NCBI RefSeq assembly: GCF_017875275.1 | Contig: NZ_JAGGML010000001.1 | Span: 124,001 to 188,000 of the forward strand | DNA from: Xanthobacter flavus | Lineage (GTDB): Bacteria; Pseudomonadota; Alphaproteobacteria; Rhizobiales; Xanthobacteraceae | DNA: 64,000 bases | Reading direction: 5' to 3' | Part shown: positions 18,267 to 26,435 of the stretch, one piece after another | Layout of the letters: each line of letters opens with the position of its first letter | How positions within the stretch are numbered: position 1 is the stretch's first letter | Program-made: the position numbers and the translations under genes | Notes under the pieces: generated by a model | What the model was told of the DNA's origin: nothing | Database searches by the model: none | Seen by the model: the letters and a program-made list of their open reading frames with translations, nothing else

Positions 18267-18708
18267 CCGTAAGCCTCACCACATCAATGCCGCCGCCGAG
18301 GCCCGCGCCGAGCATGCATGCCGCCTGCACCGCCTGGATGGCGTCCGCTCCCACGGCCATGGCGCCCATGGCGTAGGACTCGCCCCCGCCGACGGCGAAA
18401 TACTCTCCGGTCACTTCGACCGGGAAGCCATGGCCGTCGAAATAGTGCACCCGCCCCGTCGGCGAGACGAAGATCGCATCCATGTCGGCGAGGTTGCCCC
18501 GCGGCGGCACGAACTCGTCGCCCATGTGCAGGAGCGCCTCGGCCCATTCGCGGACACCCGCCATCGCCGACAGGTGCCCGCACGCGCCCACCAGCCAGCC
18601 GGCGGAGGTGCGCGTGATCTTGGCGACCCCGCCGGCCAGCATGCCGTGGGTGGAGGTGACGGCGCGGTCGGCCGCCATCACCCCGGCTCGATAGGCGATG
18701 ACCGTCAT
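18259..18708 (-). CDS. Proteasome-beta/HslV-like Ntn hydrolase
   Basis: 149 residues. After removal of the initiator Met the chain would begin with Thr, as in proteasome beta subunits and HslV. Asp13 (MAADRAVT) and Lys29 (GGVAKITR) follow, 16 residues apart like the HslV Asp17/Lys33 pair. The later GEYFAVGGGESYAMGAM and helix match the Ntn sandwich. The expected role would be proteolysis, possibly of scaffold or capsid precursor, or of host proteins. The start overlaps the preceding stop (TAATG) and the end runs 8 nt into terL, so it is tied to the packaging genes. Activity is inferred. Confidence 0.7.
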   Translation of the reverse strand: MTVIAYRAGVMAADRAVTSTHGMLAGGVAKITRTSAGWLVGACGHLSAMAGVREWAEALLHMGDEFVPPRGNLADMDAIFVSPTGRVHYFDGHGFPVEVTGEYFAVGGGESYAMGAMAVGADAIQAVQAACMLGAGLGGGIDVVRLTGA

Positions 18709-19238
18709 TACGCCGCCGCCGCTTCGATGCCGGCCACCGTGCCGTTGGCGGCGATGGTGAAGCCCTGCCACTTGGCCGCGCCGGTGCACCAGATCACCAC
18801 CAGCGCTCCGGCCGGGATCGCCGATTCAGCATTCGCCCCGGAGCCGCCGTTGATCGAGACAGTCGCCGGACTGTGGGAGCGCAGCTCGTATCCCGTGGCG
18901 GCCGGGAGCAGCACGAGAAACTTGGTGCCCGTGAGCGGGTTGGGGAGCGTGATGATCTTGTTCACGTCATCGGAGGTCACCTGGGCCATGCTGACCGCGC
19001 CCGCCACCTGCCCGGTGCCGGTGCCGTCCGCCGTGGCGGCATACGTGGCGCCCACGGTCGGCTGCATGGCGATGAAGGTGAAGGCACCATCCAGCAACTG
19101 GTTGCCGCCGGTGGTGACCACCTCCCCCGCTCCGGTCACCGGCGGCTGCTCTACCCCGTCGAGAACGATCTTGGTGGGGGCCGAGCGGGTGACACCGAGC
19201 TTGCGCCCGTGGATGGAGAGATAATCGTCGTAGGACAT
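18708..19238 (-). CDS. Virion-associated beta-rich protein, unknown function
   Basis: 176 residues, rich in Gly, Ala and Thr with alternating hydrophobic strands (VNKIITLPNPLTGTKFLVLLP, ALVVIWCTGAAKWQGFTI). No signal peptide and no recognised family. This composition is usual for fibre, decoration or tail-accessory proteins. It is the first gene after the small terminase and is translationally coupled to the Ntn hydrolase gene downstream. Confidence 0.55.
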   Translation of the reverse strand: MSYDDYLSIHGRKLGVTRSAPTKIVLDGVEQPPVTGAGEVVTTGGNQLLDGAFTFIAMQPTVGATYAATADGTGTGQVAGAVSMAQVTSDDVNKIITLPNPLTGTKFLVLLPAATGYELRSHSPATVSINGGSGANAESAIPAGALVVIWCTGAAKWQGFTIAANGTVAGIEAAAA

Positions 19239-19353
19239 CGGACCCTCGCTTGTTGCTGGTTGCTGTGGGCTGGGCGCGCGAATTCAACCGGAGGTCGGTA
19301 AAAACCCCGGTTCCGGCCGCACCTCGCGCCGGACTTTCAACCTGTGGTGTGGG

Positions 19354-19677
19354 TTACTGCTCTCCCCGCAGCATGTGCAGGATGCGCCGGGCAAGGTCGT
19401 TGCGGCTCATGTCCGCCACCTCAATGGGCCCGCCTTCCCGGCCGGTGTGCTGGATCGCCTGGAGCCGCGGGTGGATGTAGGGCGCGGCCATCTGCGCGAA
19501 CTTCGCGGCTTCGACCATTTCGTTGCGCTCCGCGGCCTCACGCATCGCCAAGAGCATGACCTCGATGGGTGTGATGCCCTCCGCCACTGCGCGCTGCGCG
19601 ACTTCCCGCCGGCGCTTGGTCTTACAGCCTTTCGGCCGGCCGGCGCCGGGGCGCTTTCCACCACGGGGGGCAGCCAT
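19354..19677 (-). CDS. Terminase small subunit candidate
   Basis: 107 residues. The N-terminus is very basic with an AT-hook-like GKRPGAGRPKG motif, then a helical region (EGITPIEVMLLAMREAAERNEM, AAKFAQMAAPYIHPRL). This pattern, a GRP-type hook plus an oligomerising helix pair, is typical of many alphaproteobacterial phage TerS proteins, which bind the packaging site. It is first in the late leftward series. ATG 19677 is used; open codons upstream lack a ribosome site. Confidence 0.65.
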   Translation of the reverse strand: MAAPRGGKRPGAGRPKGCKTKRRREVAQRAVAEGITPIEVMLLAMREAAERNEMVEAAKFAQMAAPYIHPRLQAIQHTGREGGPIEVADMSRNDLARRILHMLRGEQ

Positions 19678-19758
19678 TTGATTATTTGAATTCCGTTTGA
19701 TTTTCAACGCACGGTAGTGCCAAGCTCCGGGCGTCAATTGACCTTAGGGGAAATGCCC

Positions 19759-19953
19759 ATGTCCGACTTCAAAACAGGCGACACCGTCAGGCTCAAATCG
19801 GGATCACCGCTCATGACAATCAGCCGCTTCTATTCGGCCGCAGGCGGAAAAGTGATTGCTGAATGCATCTGGTTTGATGGGGTCGAAAAGAAGTCTGGCG
19901 ATTTCCCAGTGGAAACGCTCGAGCCTGACGACGGAGGCCCTGTAATCGCTTGA
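19759..19953 (+). CDS. DUF2158 (YodC-like) small protein
   Basis: 64 residues: FKTGDTVRLKSGSPLMTI followed by AECIWFDG and FPVETL, the full signature of the DUF2158/YodC family, an SH3-like small beta protein of unknown role. ATG 19759 has AGGGG 8 nt upstream; the ATG two codons earlier is too close. It stands alone on the plus strand between the late genes and the replication genes, so it is probably cargo with its own promoter. Confidence 0.75.
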   Translation: MSDFKTGDTVRLKSGSPLMTISRFYSAAGGKVIAECIWFDGVEKKSGDFPVETLEPDDGGPVIA

Positions 19954-19958
19954 TTGAA

Positions 19959-19998
19959 CCCCGCCGCCGCGAAAGAGGGAACAAACTCGGCGGCGGGG
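19959..19998 (+). terminator. GC-rich hairpin after the DUF2158 gene
   Basis: Perfect 11-bp inverted repeat, CCCCGCCGCCG (19959-19969) and CGGCGGCGGGG (19988-19998), with an 18-nt loop, 5 nt after the stop codon. There is no T tract, so it may act as a Rho-linked or bidirectional stop or protect an RNA end. Confidence 0.5.
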
Positions 19999-20128
19999 TA
20001 ATGCGTCGGGTCCGTCCCCGGAGGTCGACGCAAGAGCGATTCATGGAGAATGCCTAGAACGAATCACGAACTGATTCCGAGGTCAACGTCTGTGATGCGT
20101 TTCGCTCGCGATATTCATGACGCTGATA

Positions 20129-20899
20129 TCAGCCGGCCTTGCGCTGCATTTCCTCGATGACCGAGTTGCAGGCGTCCAGCAGTGGGTCCCGGTGGCGGGT
20201 GCCGGGCCGGTAGAAGCCGGCCACGATGTTCAGGACGCGCTTGATCTCCGCGCTCACAACTCGGTGCTGCGGCGCGCCGCGACTGGTCAGCTCGTGGGGA
20301 CCCGCACCGCCGATCACCACGGACACGAGCACGGTCCAATCACGACGGCCCAAGCGAGCCTCAACAAAACGAAGCCGGTCCTGCGCCTCGACACGCGCGA
20401 GATGCTCGCGGCTCCCATGGCCGCCACCGGACACGGTCGGTTCGAATCCACGGCACCGGAGCGAGCGATAGGCCGATTCCCAATCCCGCGCGAAATCCTG
20501 CGCCGCGCGCTGCTGCTGCACCTCCAGGCCGCGGAGAGATACACCCTTCACTTCGACCTTCCGGAGAAGGCCATCGCCGTCCAGGACCGTCTCCTGCTTC
20601 GGCCGGGCCTTCGCCCGAGCCTTCCGCTCCACCTTGCTCGGCTTGGTGGGCCTGGTGTGGCCGGTGAGGTTAAGCGGGTCGCTGGCCTTGCGCTTGGTCG
20701 TCTCGGCGCCCTCCACCTTGGTGCGCAGGGCGACGAACGCCCGCGCCCACTCGGTATCCCGGCCGGCGTCCCAGTCCTGGGCGCCGTACATCATGGCGCG
20801 CGCGTGCTCCCGCTCCAGGTCATGGGCGAGCGAGCGCTCATAGCCCTTGCGGGCGCGGGCGATGCGGGCGGCGGCGATGAGCTTCTCTGCGCGGGTCAT
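20129..20899 (-). CDS. Unknown phage protein, possible late regulator
   Basis: 256 residues. The N-terminal 60 residues are basic helices. A Lys/Arg/Pro-rich linker spans about 75-105. The C-terminal domain (EHLARVEAQDRLRFVEARLG to IKRVLNIVAGFYRPG) is helical and resembles in outline the DUF6456-type domains found in alphaproteobacterial phages. It overlaps the helicase gene stop by 4 nt and is the last gene before the late region, where antiterminators or late activators usually sit. That role is speculation; no DNA-binding motif is certain. Confidence 0.5.
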   Translation of the reverse strand: MTRAEKLIAAARIARARKGYERSLAHDLEREHARAMMYGAQDWDAGRDTEWARAFVALRTKVEGAETTKRKASDPLNLTGHTRPTKPSKVERKARAKARPKQETVLDGDGLLRKVEVKGVSLRGLEVQQQRAAQDFARDWESAYRSLRCRGFEPTVSGGGHGSREHLARVEAQDRLRFVEARLGRRDWTVLVSVVIGGAGPHELTSRGAPQHRVVSAEIKRVLNIVAGFYRPGTRHRDPLLDACNSVIEEMQRKAG

Positions 20900-22251
20900 G
20901 TCAGCTCCTCGAAGCGGGTGAGCTTGCCAATCCATTTCAGGGTTCGCTCCTCAAATGGCTTGCGACGTCTGTGCTTGAGCGAGATCACCTGGGCCTTGCC
21001 GGCGCAGAGGGCGAGCTGGGTCTCCCAGTTGCCGTGTTTCTCGGCGCCGGCGTCCTTGTGCGGCCGGTTCTGGCGCAGCCAGCTCTCCTTGCGCCAGACG
21101 GCGAGCACGATGTCCCCGTCCCGCTCGATAGATGGCGCGTCGGCATCGTTGATCTGCGGCGTAGGATCGTCCCGCCGCTGGGCGCCGCGGGTGCGCTGGG
21201 CGAGCACCAGCACGGGCACCATGAGATCCTTCGCTAGGACCTTGAGGTCGCCGGTGATCTCCGCCAGGCGCTCGAAGCGGTCCTTATGCCGGGCCTCGGA
21301 CTTGATCTTGTCGAGCTGGTCGATGATGAGCATGCCCAGCCCGCGGGTGCGCTTCAGGGCGATGCAGTGGGCCCTGATCTGGCGGATTGTCATGCGGGAA
21401 TCGTCCAGCACCATCATGTCCGGGCCGGCGAGCCACTGCTGAGCCTGCAGCATGGCATCGCGGTCGGCGAAGCTGAACGCCCCCTCCTGAATGTCTCCCA
21501 CCGTGATCCCGGAGGCGGCGGCAAGCTCGCGCGCGGCCACCTGCTCCGCGGTCATTTCCATCTGGCAGAGGAGGACCGGGCGGGACATGGCCACGTGCAT
21601 CCCCACCTGCATGGCGAGCGCCGACTTGCCGTCGCCCTGCGAGCCGACGAGGAAGACGAGATCGCCGGCGAGCATGCGGCCGACGATTTCGTCGAGGCTG
21701 GGAATGCCCGTGCCGAAGCCGGGCATCACGTCCCGCTCATTGGCCATCCGGGAGGCGCCGGCAACGCTCCGGGCGAGGTCGCCGATCCGCTGGGGGCGCT
21801 TGGGGCTCGCCACCTGCATGACGTCCAGGATGGCCGCGCTCGCGTCGGCGGCGAGGTCCATCGCGCCCTTCTCTCCGGCCTTCACCCCCTTCAGCACGCT
21901 CTCGGCGAGGTGGATGAGCTGCCGGCGCGCCGCCGCCTCGGCGATGTCAGGCACGAAGTCCTCGACCGAGCCCACGTCCTCCGCGTCCTTCAGAAGCACC
22001 GCGAGGTAGCTCATCATGGAGCGGCCCTCCTCGTCCTCCGCTGGCAGGCGGGAGGCGACGAGGGACAGGGACAGCCGTCCCTCCGTGCAGATGTCCCTGA
22101 TGACGGAGAACACCTGCTGGTGGAGCGGGTGGAAGAACTGATCCGCGCGCAGCCGATCCGCGACGCCCCAGAAAGCGGTGTCGCTCTTCAGGCAGGCGCC
22201 CAAGACCGCGCGTTCGGCGGCTAGGTTGTGGGGGAGCTCACGCCGAGACAT
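20896..22251 (-). CDS. Replicative DNA helicase, DnaB family
   Basis: 451 residues. An N-terminal DnaB helical domain (NLAAERAVLGACL) is followed by a RecA-type core: Walker A GSQGDGKS (203-210), Walker B GMLIIDQLD, an Arg/Gln-rich region with VLVLAQRTRGAQRRDD, and a final DNA-binding basic tail. It unwinds the phage origin with the primase encoded 1.4 kb upstream in the same direction. It reads from ATG 22251, with a divergent restriction gene upstream. Confidence 0.9.
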   Translation of the reverse strand: MSRRELPHNLAAERAVLGACLKSDTAFWGVADRLRADQFFHPLHQQVFSVIRDICTEGRLSLSLVASRLPAEDEEGRSMMSYLAVLLKDAEDVGSVEDFVPDIAEAAARRQLIHLAESVLKGVKAGEKGAMDLAADASAAILDVMQVASPKRPQRIGDLARSVAGASRMANERDVMPGFGTGIPSLDEIVGRMLAGDLVFLVGSQGDGKSALAMQVGMHVAMSRPVLLCQMEMTAEQVAARELAAASGITVGDIQEGAFSFADRDAMLQAQQWLAGPDMMVLDDSRMTIRQIRAHCIALKRTRGLGMLIIDQLDKIKSEARHKDRFERLAEITGDLKVLAKDLMVPVLVLAQRTRGAQRRDDPTPQINDADAPSIERDGDIVLAVWRKESWLRQNRPHKDAGAEKHGNWETQLALCAGKAQVISLKHRRRKPFEERTLKWIGKLTRFEELT

Positions 22252-22396
22252 GGGCGTGCCTCTTCCAAAAAGCCGACCGCGGCAATCTCAGGAACACGAC
22301 ATCACGACTTTGTAATATGGGAAAACAAAGACCCGTTATGAGGCGAAAATAATTCGCTTTACTTGGAAGGCTCCTTTCGCGAATGGAGCATTCCAA

Positions 22397-23665
22397 ATGT
22401 CCGCAGATCAAGGGCTTCGGTCCCTCATCATCAGCATCAAAGAGGCCGACGCACTCGCCACGCAACTCGGATGCAATCCGCGCCGAGTAGAAACCATGCT
22501 CCAGCGCCGCGGTGGCGATTACGTAAAGCTTATGACCGACATCATCAGGAACCCTGAGTTGACATCGGCGATGGTCAAACTCGTGAGGGCTGGCCATTGG
22601 GAAATGACGTTTGAGGCGATCGCCCTGAAATTTTCCAACACCGGCCTGTTTGATAAGGCAACCCTCGAAGTTGCGATATGGAAGCTCCGGCAAGTTGGCT
22701 GTGATGTGACCGATCGCGGTGCTCTCAATGAACTCCCCGTTGATCCTAGTACGAACGAGGAGCATGTGGCCCCCGACTGCGCGCTGGTTGCGCTCAAGGG
22801 CGACGATGGCTACCCCAAGCTGTCCGGAACGCCAGTCGGGAGAAGATGCCAAATGACTTGGGGCTTCGAGCGCGGCCGCACCTACAATCGACGGCGCGAT
22901 ATTCACGCGCGCTTCGGCGGCCAGCAGCAAGGCGGCATCATCACTCCGGCCGAGCATCCGGTGGTCATCATCATCACCGGCGAAGAAGGCGGCCAGCACG
23001 GTTACACCGACAACATCCGGGAGGACGGCGTCTTCGAATATTTTGGCGAAGGGCAGATCGGAGACATGCAGCTGATCCGCGGAAACCGCGCGATTGCGGA
23101 GCATTCGAAGGAGGGGAAGGCCCTCCTCATGTTTCGAAAGGTCGCGCGAGACGGAAGCCTGCGCTTCGAAGGCGAATGGATCTGCGAGGATGTGCTGAGG
23201 CGCCCCGGACCAGATAGGGACGGCGCGGTCCGCACCGCTTTGGTCTTTGAGCTCCGCTCCATCGAGACCGTCTCGGAGGTGGAGGAAGACGCCGCGCCTG
23301 CAAGCGATACGACTTCCATCGAAGAGCTCAGGCTTGAAGCAATTGCGGCAGCTAGCATCGGCCGAGTCGTCGGCACGAGCCCGCGGAACGTCTTCGCCCG
23401 CAGCCGCGCCGTACATTCCTATGTGCTTCGCCGCGCGGGTGGACACTGCGAGGGGTGCGGAAGCCCGGCCCCCTTTTTGAGAGCCGACGGTAGCCCGTAC
23501 CTCGAACCTCATCATATCCGCCGCCTCAGTGACGGTGGGCCCGACGACATTCGCTTTGTCATTGCCCTGTGCCCAAACTGCCACCGGCGTGTTCACGTAG
23601 GCGCGGACGGCCAGAGCTATAACGAGCAGCTTCGGGCCAGGATGGGCAGCATAGAGCCATCCTGA
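22397..23665 (+). CDS. SRA-like plus HNH endonuclease (McrA/ScoMcrA-type modification-dependent restriction)
   Basis: 422 residues. Residues 1-130 are helical and unrecognised. Residues 155-270 resemble the SRA-type modified-base reader of ScoMcrA-like enzymes (WGFERGRTYNRRRDIH, FGGQQQGGI, GYTDNIREDG, LLMFRKV). Residues 345-405 are an HNH/zinc module: C351-x2-C354, HH372-373, C392-x2-C395-H396 and H400. It should cut DNA carrying modified cytosine or another modification. It runs against the replication genes and is more AT-rich in part, so it is probably defensive cargo acquired by the phage. A hairpin covers its stop codon. Confidence 0.75.
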   Translation: MSADQGLRSLIISIKEADALATQLGCNPRRVETMLQRRGGDYVKLMTDIIRNPELTSAMVKLVRAGHWEMTFEAIALKFSNTGLFDKATLEVAIWKLRQVGCDVTDRGALNELPVDPSTNEEHVAPDCALVALKGDDGYPKLSGTPVGRRCQMTWGFERGRTYNRRRDIHARFGGQQQGGIITPAEHPVVIIITGEEGGQHGYTDNIREDGVFEYFGEGQIGDMQLIRGNRAIAEHSKEGKALLMFRKVARDGSLRFEGEWICEDVLRRPGPDRDGAVRTALVFELRSIETVSEVEEDAAPASDTTSIEELRLEAIAAASIGRVVGTSPRNVFARSRAVHSYVLRRAGGHCEGCGSPAPFLRADGSPYLEPHHIRRLSDGGPDDIRFVIALCPNCHRRVHVGADGQSYNEQLRARMGSIEPS

Positions 23666-23674
23666 CGGCTCTAT
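23651..23674 (+). terminator. Hairpin over the stop of the HNH gene
   Basis: Perfect 8-bp inverted repeat ATAGAGCC (23651-23658) / GGCTCTAT (23667-23674) with an 8-nt loop that contains the TGA stop. It lies between convergent genes and could end transcription from both, although no T tract follows. Confidence 0.45.
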
Positions 23675-23691
23675 CGTAGTGGCAAGCATCG

Positions 23692-24786
23692 TCAGGCCGC
23701 CCCCCTCGCCGCGTTCCACACGTCCAGGAAATCGCTGTTGAACGGCGGTTGGTTGATCACCGTCGGGATGCCGGCCGGCGCGAGCCGGTCCCGTAGCTTC
23801 CGCGCCGCGGCGATGCCCGGCGCCGTGCCGATGGAGCCGTCATCCAGCCTGCGCGGAAGGTCGCCGTCGGGATAGAGCCGCAGGCGCTGCACCTCGATGG
23901 GCGGCTCAAAGGTCATCATTCCGGAGGTGGAGAGCATCGCCCACACCGGGTGCCGGTAGCCCTCAAGGCTCCAGGCGGCCAGTGCGGTCTCCAGCCCCTC
24001 CCCGCCTCCGATCATCTCGGCGAGCCCGCCAATGCGCACCGCACCGCCGCGGGCCGGGCCGAAGCCCACCTTCGGGTTCTCGACCGGCGCCTTCCCGGCG
24101 GTCTCGGGGTTCAGGAAGATGCGCCACACCGCGATGGTGTTGCCGGCCATGTCCTGCACCCGGGCGACGAGGCAAGGGAACACGCGGCCATCGCGCACCT
24201 TGCGGCCGTCCTGCCACTCCGCTTCGAGCTCGTACTCGAGCCCGGTGTGGAAGCCGAGCACGTCCGGCCAGCCCACAGGCGGCGTGGGGATGCCGCGTCC
24301 GTGCAGGTAGCGCTCTGCCAGCGTGCCGGCGATGGGCATGCACTGGGCCCACATCTCGCCGGCGGTGTCGGCGCGGCGGGCGCGGCGCTGCTCTTCCTTC
24401 CGCACCGCCTGCGCCCGGCGCTCCTCGCTCTCACGGCGCGCGCGAGCGGCGGCCTCGTGGTCTACCTGCCCCCGAATGCCGAGAAAGGCCCGGGCCTCCT
24501 CGAAGGCGCGACGGAAGTCGTCGCGGCCGGGCTCGCCCACCGTGCCGTTCAGGAGGTAGGCGAGCAGCTTCACCGGGCCGCCGCCGATCTGCTGGGAGAA
24601 GCGGTAGAACTGGCCCCGGTGCTGGCCCTGAAGGTTCACCTGGAAGCTGCCCAGCTTCTTCGGGCCCTTCGATGTCAGGTAGGCCTTGCCGCGGTGCTCG
24701 ATCCAGCCGGGCGCATAGGTGTCGAGCACTTGCTCGATCTGCTTCGTCAGCTCGCCGGCGATGTGGTCGGAGTCGTCTTCCCTCAT
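23692..24786 (-). CDS. Phage DNA primase / Toprim protein
   Basis: 364 residues. The N-terminus (YLTSKGPKKLGSFQVNLQGQHRGQFYRFS) is a primase-like nucleic-acid-binding fold, followed by an Arg/Glu coiled coil (110-140). Next come AERYLHGRGIP and a Toprim-type half with GGGEGLETALAAW and LRLYPDGD, the acidic metal sites. It lacks a CHC2 zinc finger at the N-terminus. It makes primers for phage replication with DnaB. The start overlaps the wHTH gene stop (ATGA). Confidence 0.8.
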   Translation of the reverse strand: MREDDSDHIAGELTKQIEQVLDTYAPGWIEHRGKAYLTSKGPKKLGSFQVNLQGQHRGQFYRFSQQIGGGPVKLLAYLLNGTVGEPGRDDFRRAFEEARAFLGIRGQVDHEAAARARRESEERRAQAVRKEEQRRARRADTAGEMWAQCMPIAGTLAERYLHGRGIPTPPVGWPDVLGFHTGLEYELEAEWQDGRKVRDGRVFPCLVARVQDMAGNTIAVWRIFLNPETAGKAPVENPKVGFGPARGGAVRIGGLAEMIGGGEGLETALAAWSLEGYRHPVWAMLSTSGMMTFEPPIEVQRLRLYPDGDLPRRLDDGSIGTAPGIAAARKLRDRLAPAGIPTVINQPPFNSDFLDVWNAARGAA

Positions 24787-25145
24787 GACAACGCCCTCAC
24801 CTTTGCCTTGTCTTCGTTGGTGATCCAGTAGCCGGGCGCGCCGCGCCCGACCTTGCTGTGAATGGCCACGCCATGGGGCGCGAGCTTGCGCCGGAGGCTG
24901 AAGATGAAGGCGGCCACGATCTTGTCGTCCGGCGGGTCCTCCACCGCGACGCTGTAGAGCGCCGTCATGACCGCCTCCTTCGTCACGATGGTCCGGGCGA
25001 GGAGGAGCGAGAGCACTCTGCCCACCGTCCGCGACAAGCCCAGGCTCGGCGGCAAGTCGGCGTTCAGGAGCAAACCCTCCAGCTCCTGCACCCTCAGCCT
25101 GAGGAACTCGTTTTCCTCTCGCAGCCGTTCCAACTCTGTGGCCAT
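24783..25145 (-). CDS. CtrA-like winged-helix DNA-binding protein with coiled-coil head
   Basis: 120 residues. Residues 1-28 form a leucine-zipper-like coil (ELERLREENEFLRLRVQELE). Residues 33-112 are an OmpR/PhoB-type winged helix: a helix pair around VGRVLSLLLARTIVTKEAVMTALY, a recognition helix KIVAAFIFSLRRKLAP, and the wing GAPGYWI. There is no receiver domain. Similar proteins occur in alphaproteobacterial phages and resemble the CtrA DNA-binding domain. The coil suggests dimerisation. It is in the early replication operon, so it may regulate phage or host cell-cycle genes. Confidence 0.75.
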   Translation of the reverse strand: MATELERLREENEFLRLRVQELEGLLLNADLPPSLGLSRTVGRVLSLLLARTIVTKEAVMTALYSVAVEDPPDDKIVAAFIFSLRRKLAPHGVAIHSKVGRGAPGYWITNEDKAKVRALS

Positions 25146-25152
25146 GGCCCGC

Positions 25153-25776
25153 TCATTCGGCCGCCGCGAAGAGCCCGTGCTTCAGCGGATCCACGATGCC
25201 GCGCAGGTGCCAGACCACACCCACCGCGTCGGCGGCGTCGGCGTTCTTCACCTCCACCCCGATGCGGCCGCACTGGGCTTTCGCCTGGGCCTTGAGCCAC
25301 GCAGAGCCGTCCGTGGTGCCCTTGGGCGCCTTGGAGAAGCCGAGGAAGCTCTTTCGCCATGCGTCCTGCGAGAAGACGTGCACGGGAATGTTGAGGCGGG
25401 CGCACAGCTCGCACGCCTCTCCCACGAAGCTGTAGATGCGGAAGATGGTGGCCATGGTGGTGCCGCCCTTCTCCTCGTAGCGGATCGCGGTGCCGGCCCA
25501 TTCGGTGTTCCGGTCCACGATGGGCTTGCGATAGGTGACGTTCGGGGGGAGCGGCTTCTCGATCCCCACCGCCTCAATGCCCTCGGCGACCAGCAACGGC
25601 CGCAGCCAGTCCCGGAACTCGCGCGCGAGCCGGCCCTCATAGGCGAAGTCCACCTCGCCGGGGCCGAGGCCGAACGGCCGCTTCTCCTTGGGGCGGAAGC
25701 TCAGCGCTCGGACCTCCTCGCCGAGGATGAGGCCCACGCCGGTGTTAGTCGCGATATCAAGGCCGGCGATGCGCAT
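25153..25776 (-). CDS. RuvC-like Holliday junction resolvase
   Basis: 207 residues with an RNase-H fold: Asp7 in IAGLDIATNTG, Glu73 in AVGIEKP, and Asp180/Asp183 in NADAADAVGV, making the four-acid RuvC active site. It would resolve branched DNA during replication and recombination before packaging. ATG 25776 is used (MRIAGLD), which begins 1 nt after the previous stop. Confidence 0.8.
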   Translation of the reverse strand: MRIAGLDIATNTGVGLILGEEVRALSFRPKEKRPFGLGPGEVDFAYEGRLAREFRDWLRPLLVAEGIEAVGIEKPLPPNVTYRKPIVDRNTEWAGTAIRYEEKGGTTMATIFRIYSFVGEACELCARLNIPVHVFSQDAWRKSFLGFSKAPKGTTDGSAWLKAQAKAQCGRIGVEVKNADAADAVGVVWHLRGIVDPLKHGLFAAAE

Positions 25777-25777
25777 G

Positions 25778-26425
25778 TCAGGCGACCGATTCCGGGGCCG
25801 CAGCTTCCCAATCCTTGTCCGACTGGCCCGCGGGCAGCGCATCGTCGAAGGGATCGGTGGCCGGAACGTCCGCCTTTGCCTTGGGGGGCTTGATGGCGTC
25901 CTTCATCAAGGAGCGGTTCACCTCCTGACCGGCGTCATAGCCCTCCAGCCACTTGCGGAACTGGGAGGTGGCGGCGTCATAGGGCGCCCGGCGCTCCTTG
26001 CCGGCCATGCCGGCGCGCTTCCCCTCGCCGAAGGCACGCTCATCCCCCGGGGTGCGGTCCTCATCAAAGAGGCTCGCCTGCATGCCGATCGGGAGGCCCT
26101 TCCACCTCGCGACGCGGGCTTTCCGGTCCATCTCCTCTTTGAACTTGGCCTCGCCTTCAGGCGTCTCCAACTGGATCGACAGCTTGATGTCATCCAAGGC
26201 GCCGTCGCCCAGCTCGGATTTCGCGAGCTTACAGGCGTTCTTGAAGTCCGCGTCGGCCTTCTTTTTCAGCGCGAGGAAGTGCTCGTACTTCGTCTTGTGC
26301 TGCTCAAAGAGCGCCTGCTCCTGCTCGTCCGTGAGCTGGTTGTGGTTCGCCGGGGGCGGAGGCGATGCGTTCGCGTTCGCGGGGACGATCTTCGGCTTGT
26401 TCTTCGACCCTTTAGGACGTGCCAT
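25778..26425 (-). CDS. Phage protein with RMF-like segment
   Basis: 215 residues. A basic head (MARPKGSKNKPK) is followed by a coiled-coil region (55-120). A segment near 130-170 (FGEGKRAGMAGKERRAPY, WLEGYDAGQE) follows the ribosome-modulation-factor-like repeat pattern seen in many phage proteins. An acidic tail ends it. Role unknown. It sits between the methyltransferase and resolvase genes. Confidence 0.6.
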   Translation of the reverse strand: MARPKGSKNKPKIVPANANASPPPPANHNQLTDEQEQALFEQHKTKYEHFLALKKKADADFKNACKLAKSELGDGALDDIKLSIQLETPEGEAKFKEEMDRKARVARWKGLPIGMQASLFDEDRTPGDERAFGEGKRAGMAGKERRAPYDAATSQFRKWLEGYDAGQEVNRSLMKDAIKPPKAKADVPATDPFDDALPAGQSDKDWEAAAPESVA

Positions 26426-26435
26426 GGTGTGCTCC

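Noticed and set aside
19280-19320. Terminator between the TerS and the next structural gene
   Set aside because: A T-run is present on the minus strand (GGGGTTTTT) but no convincing stem precedes it.
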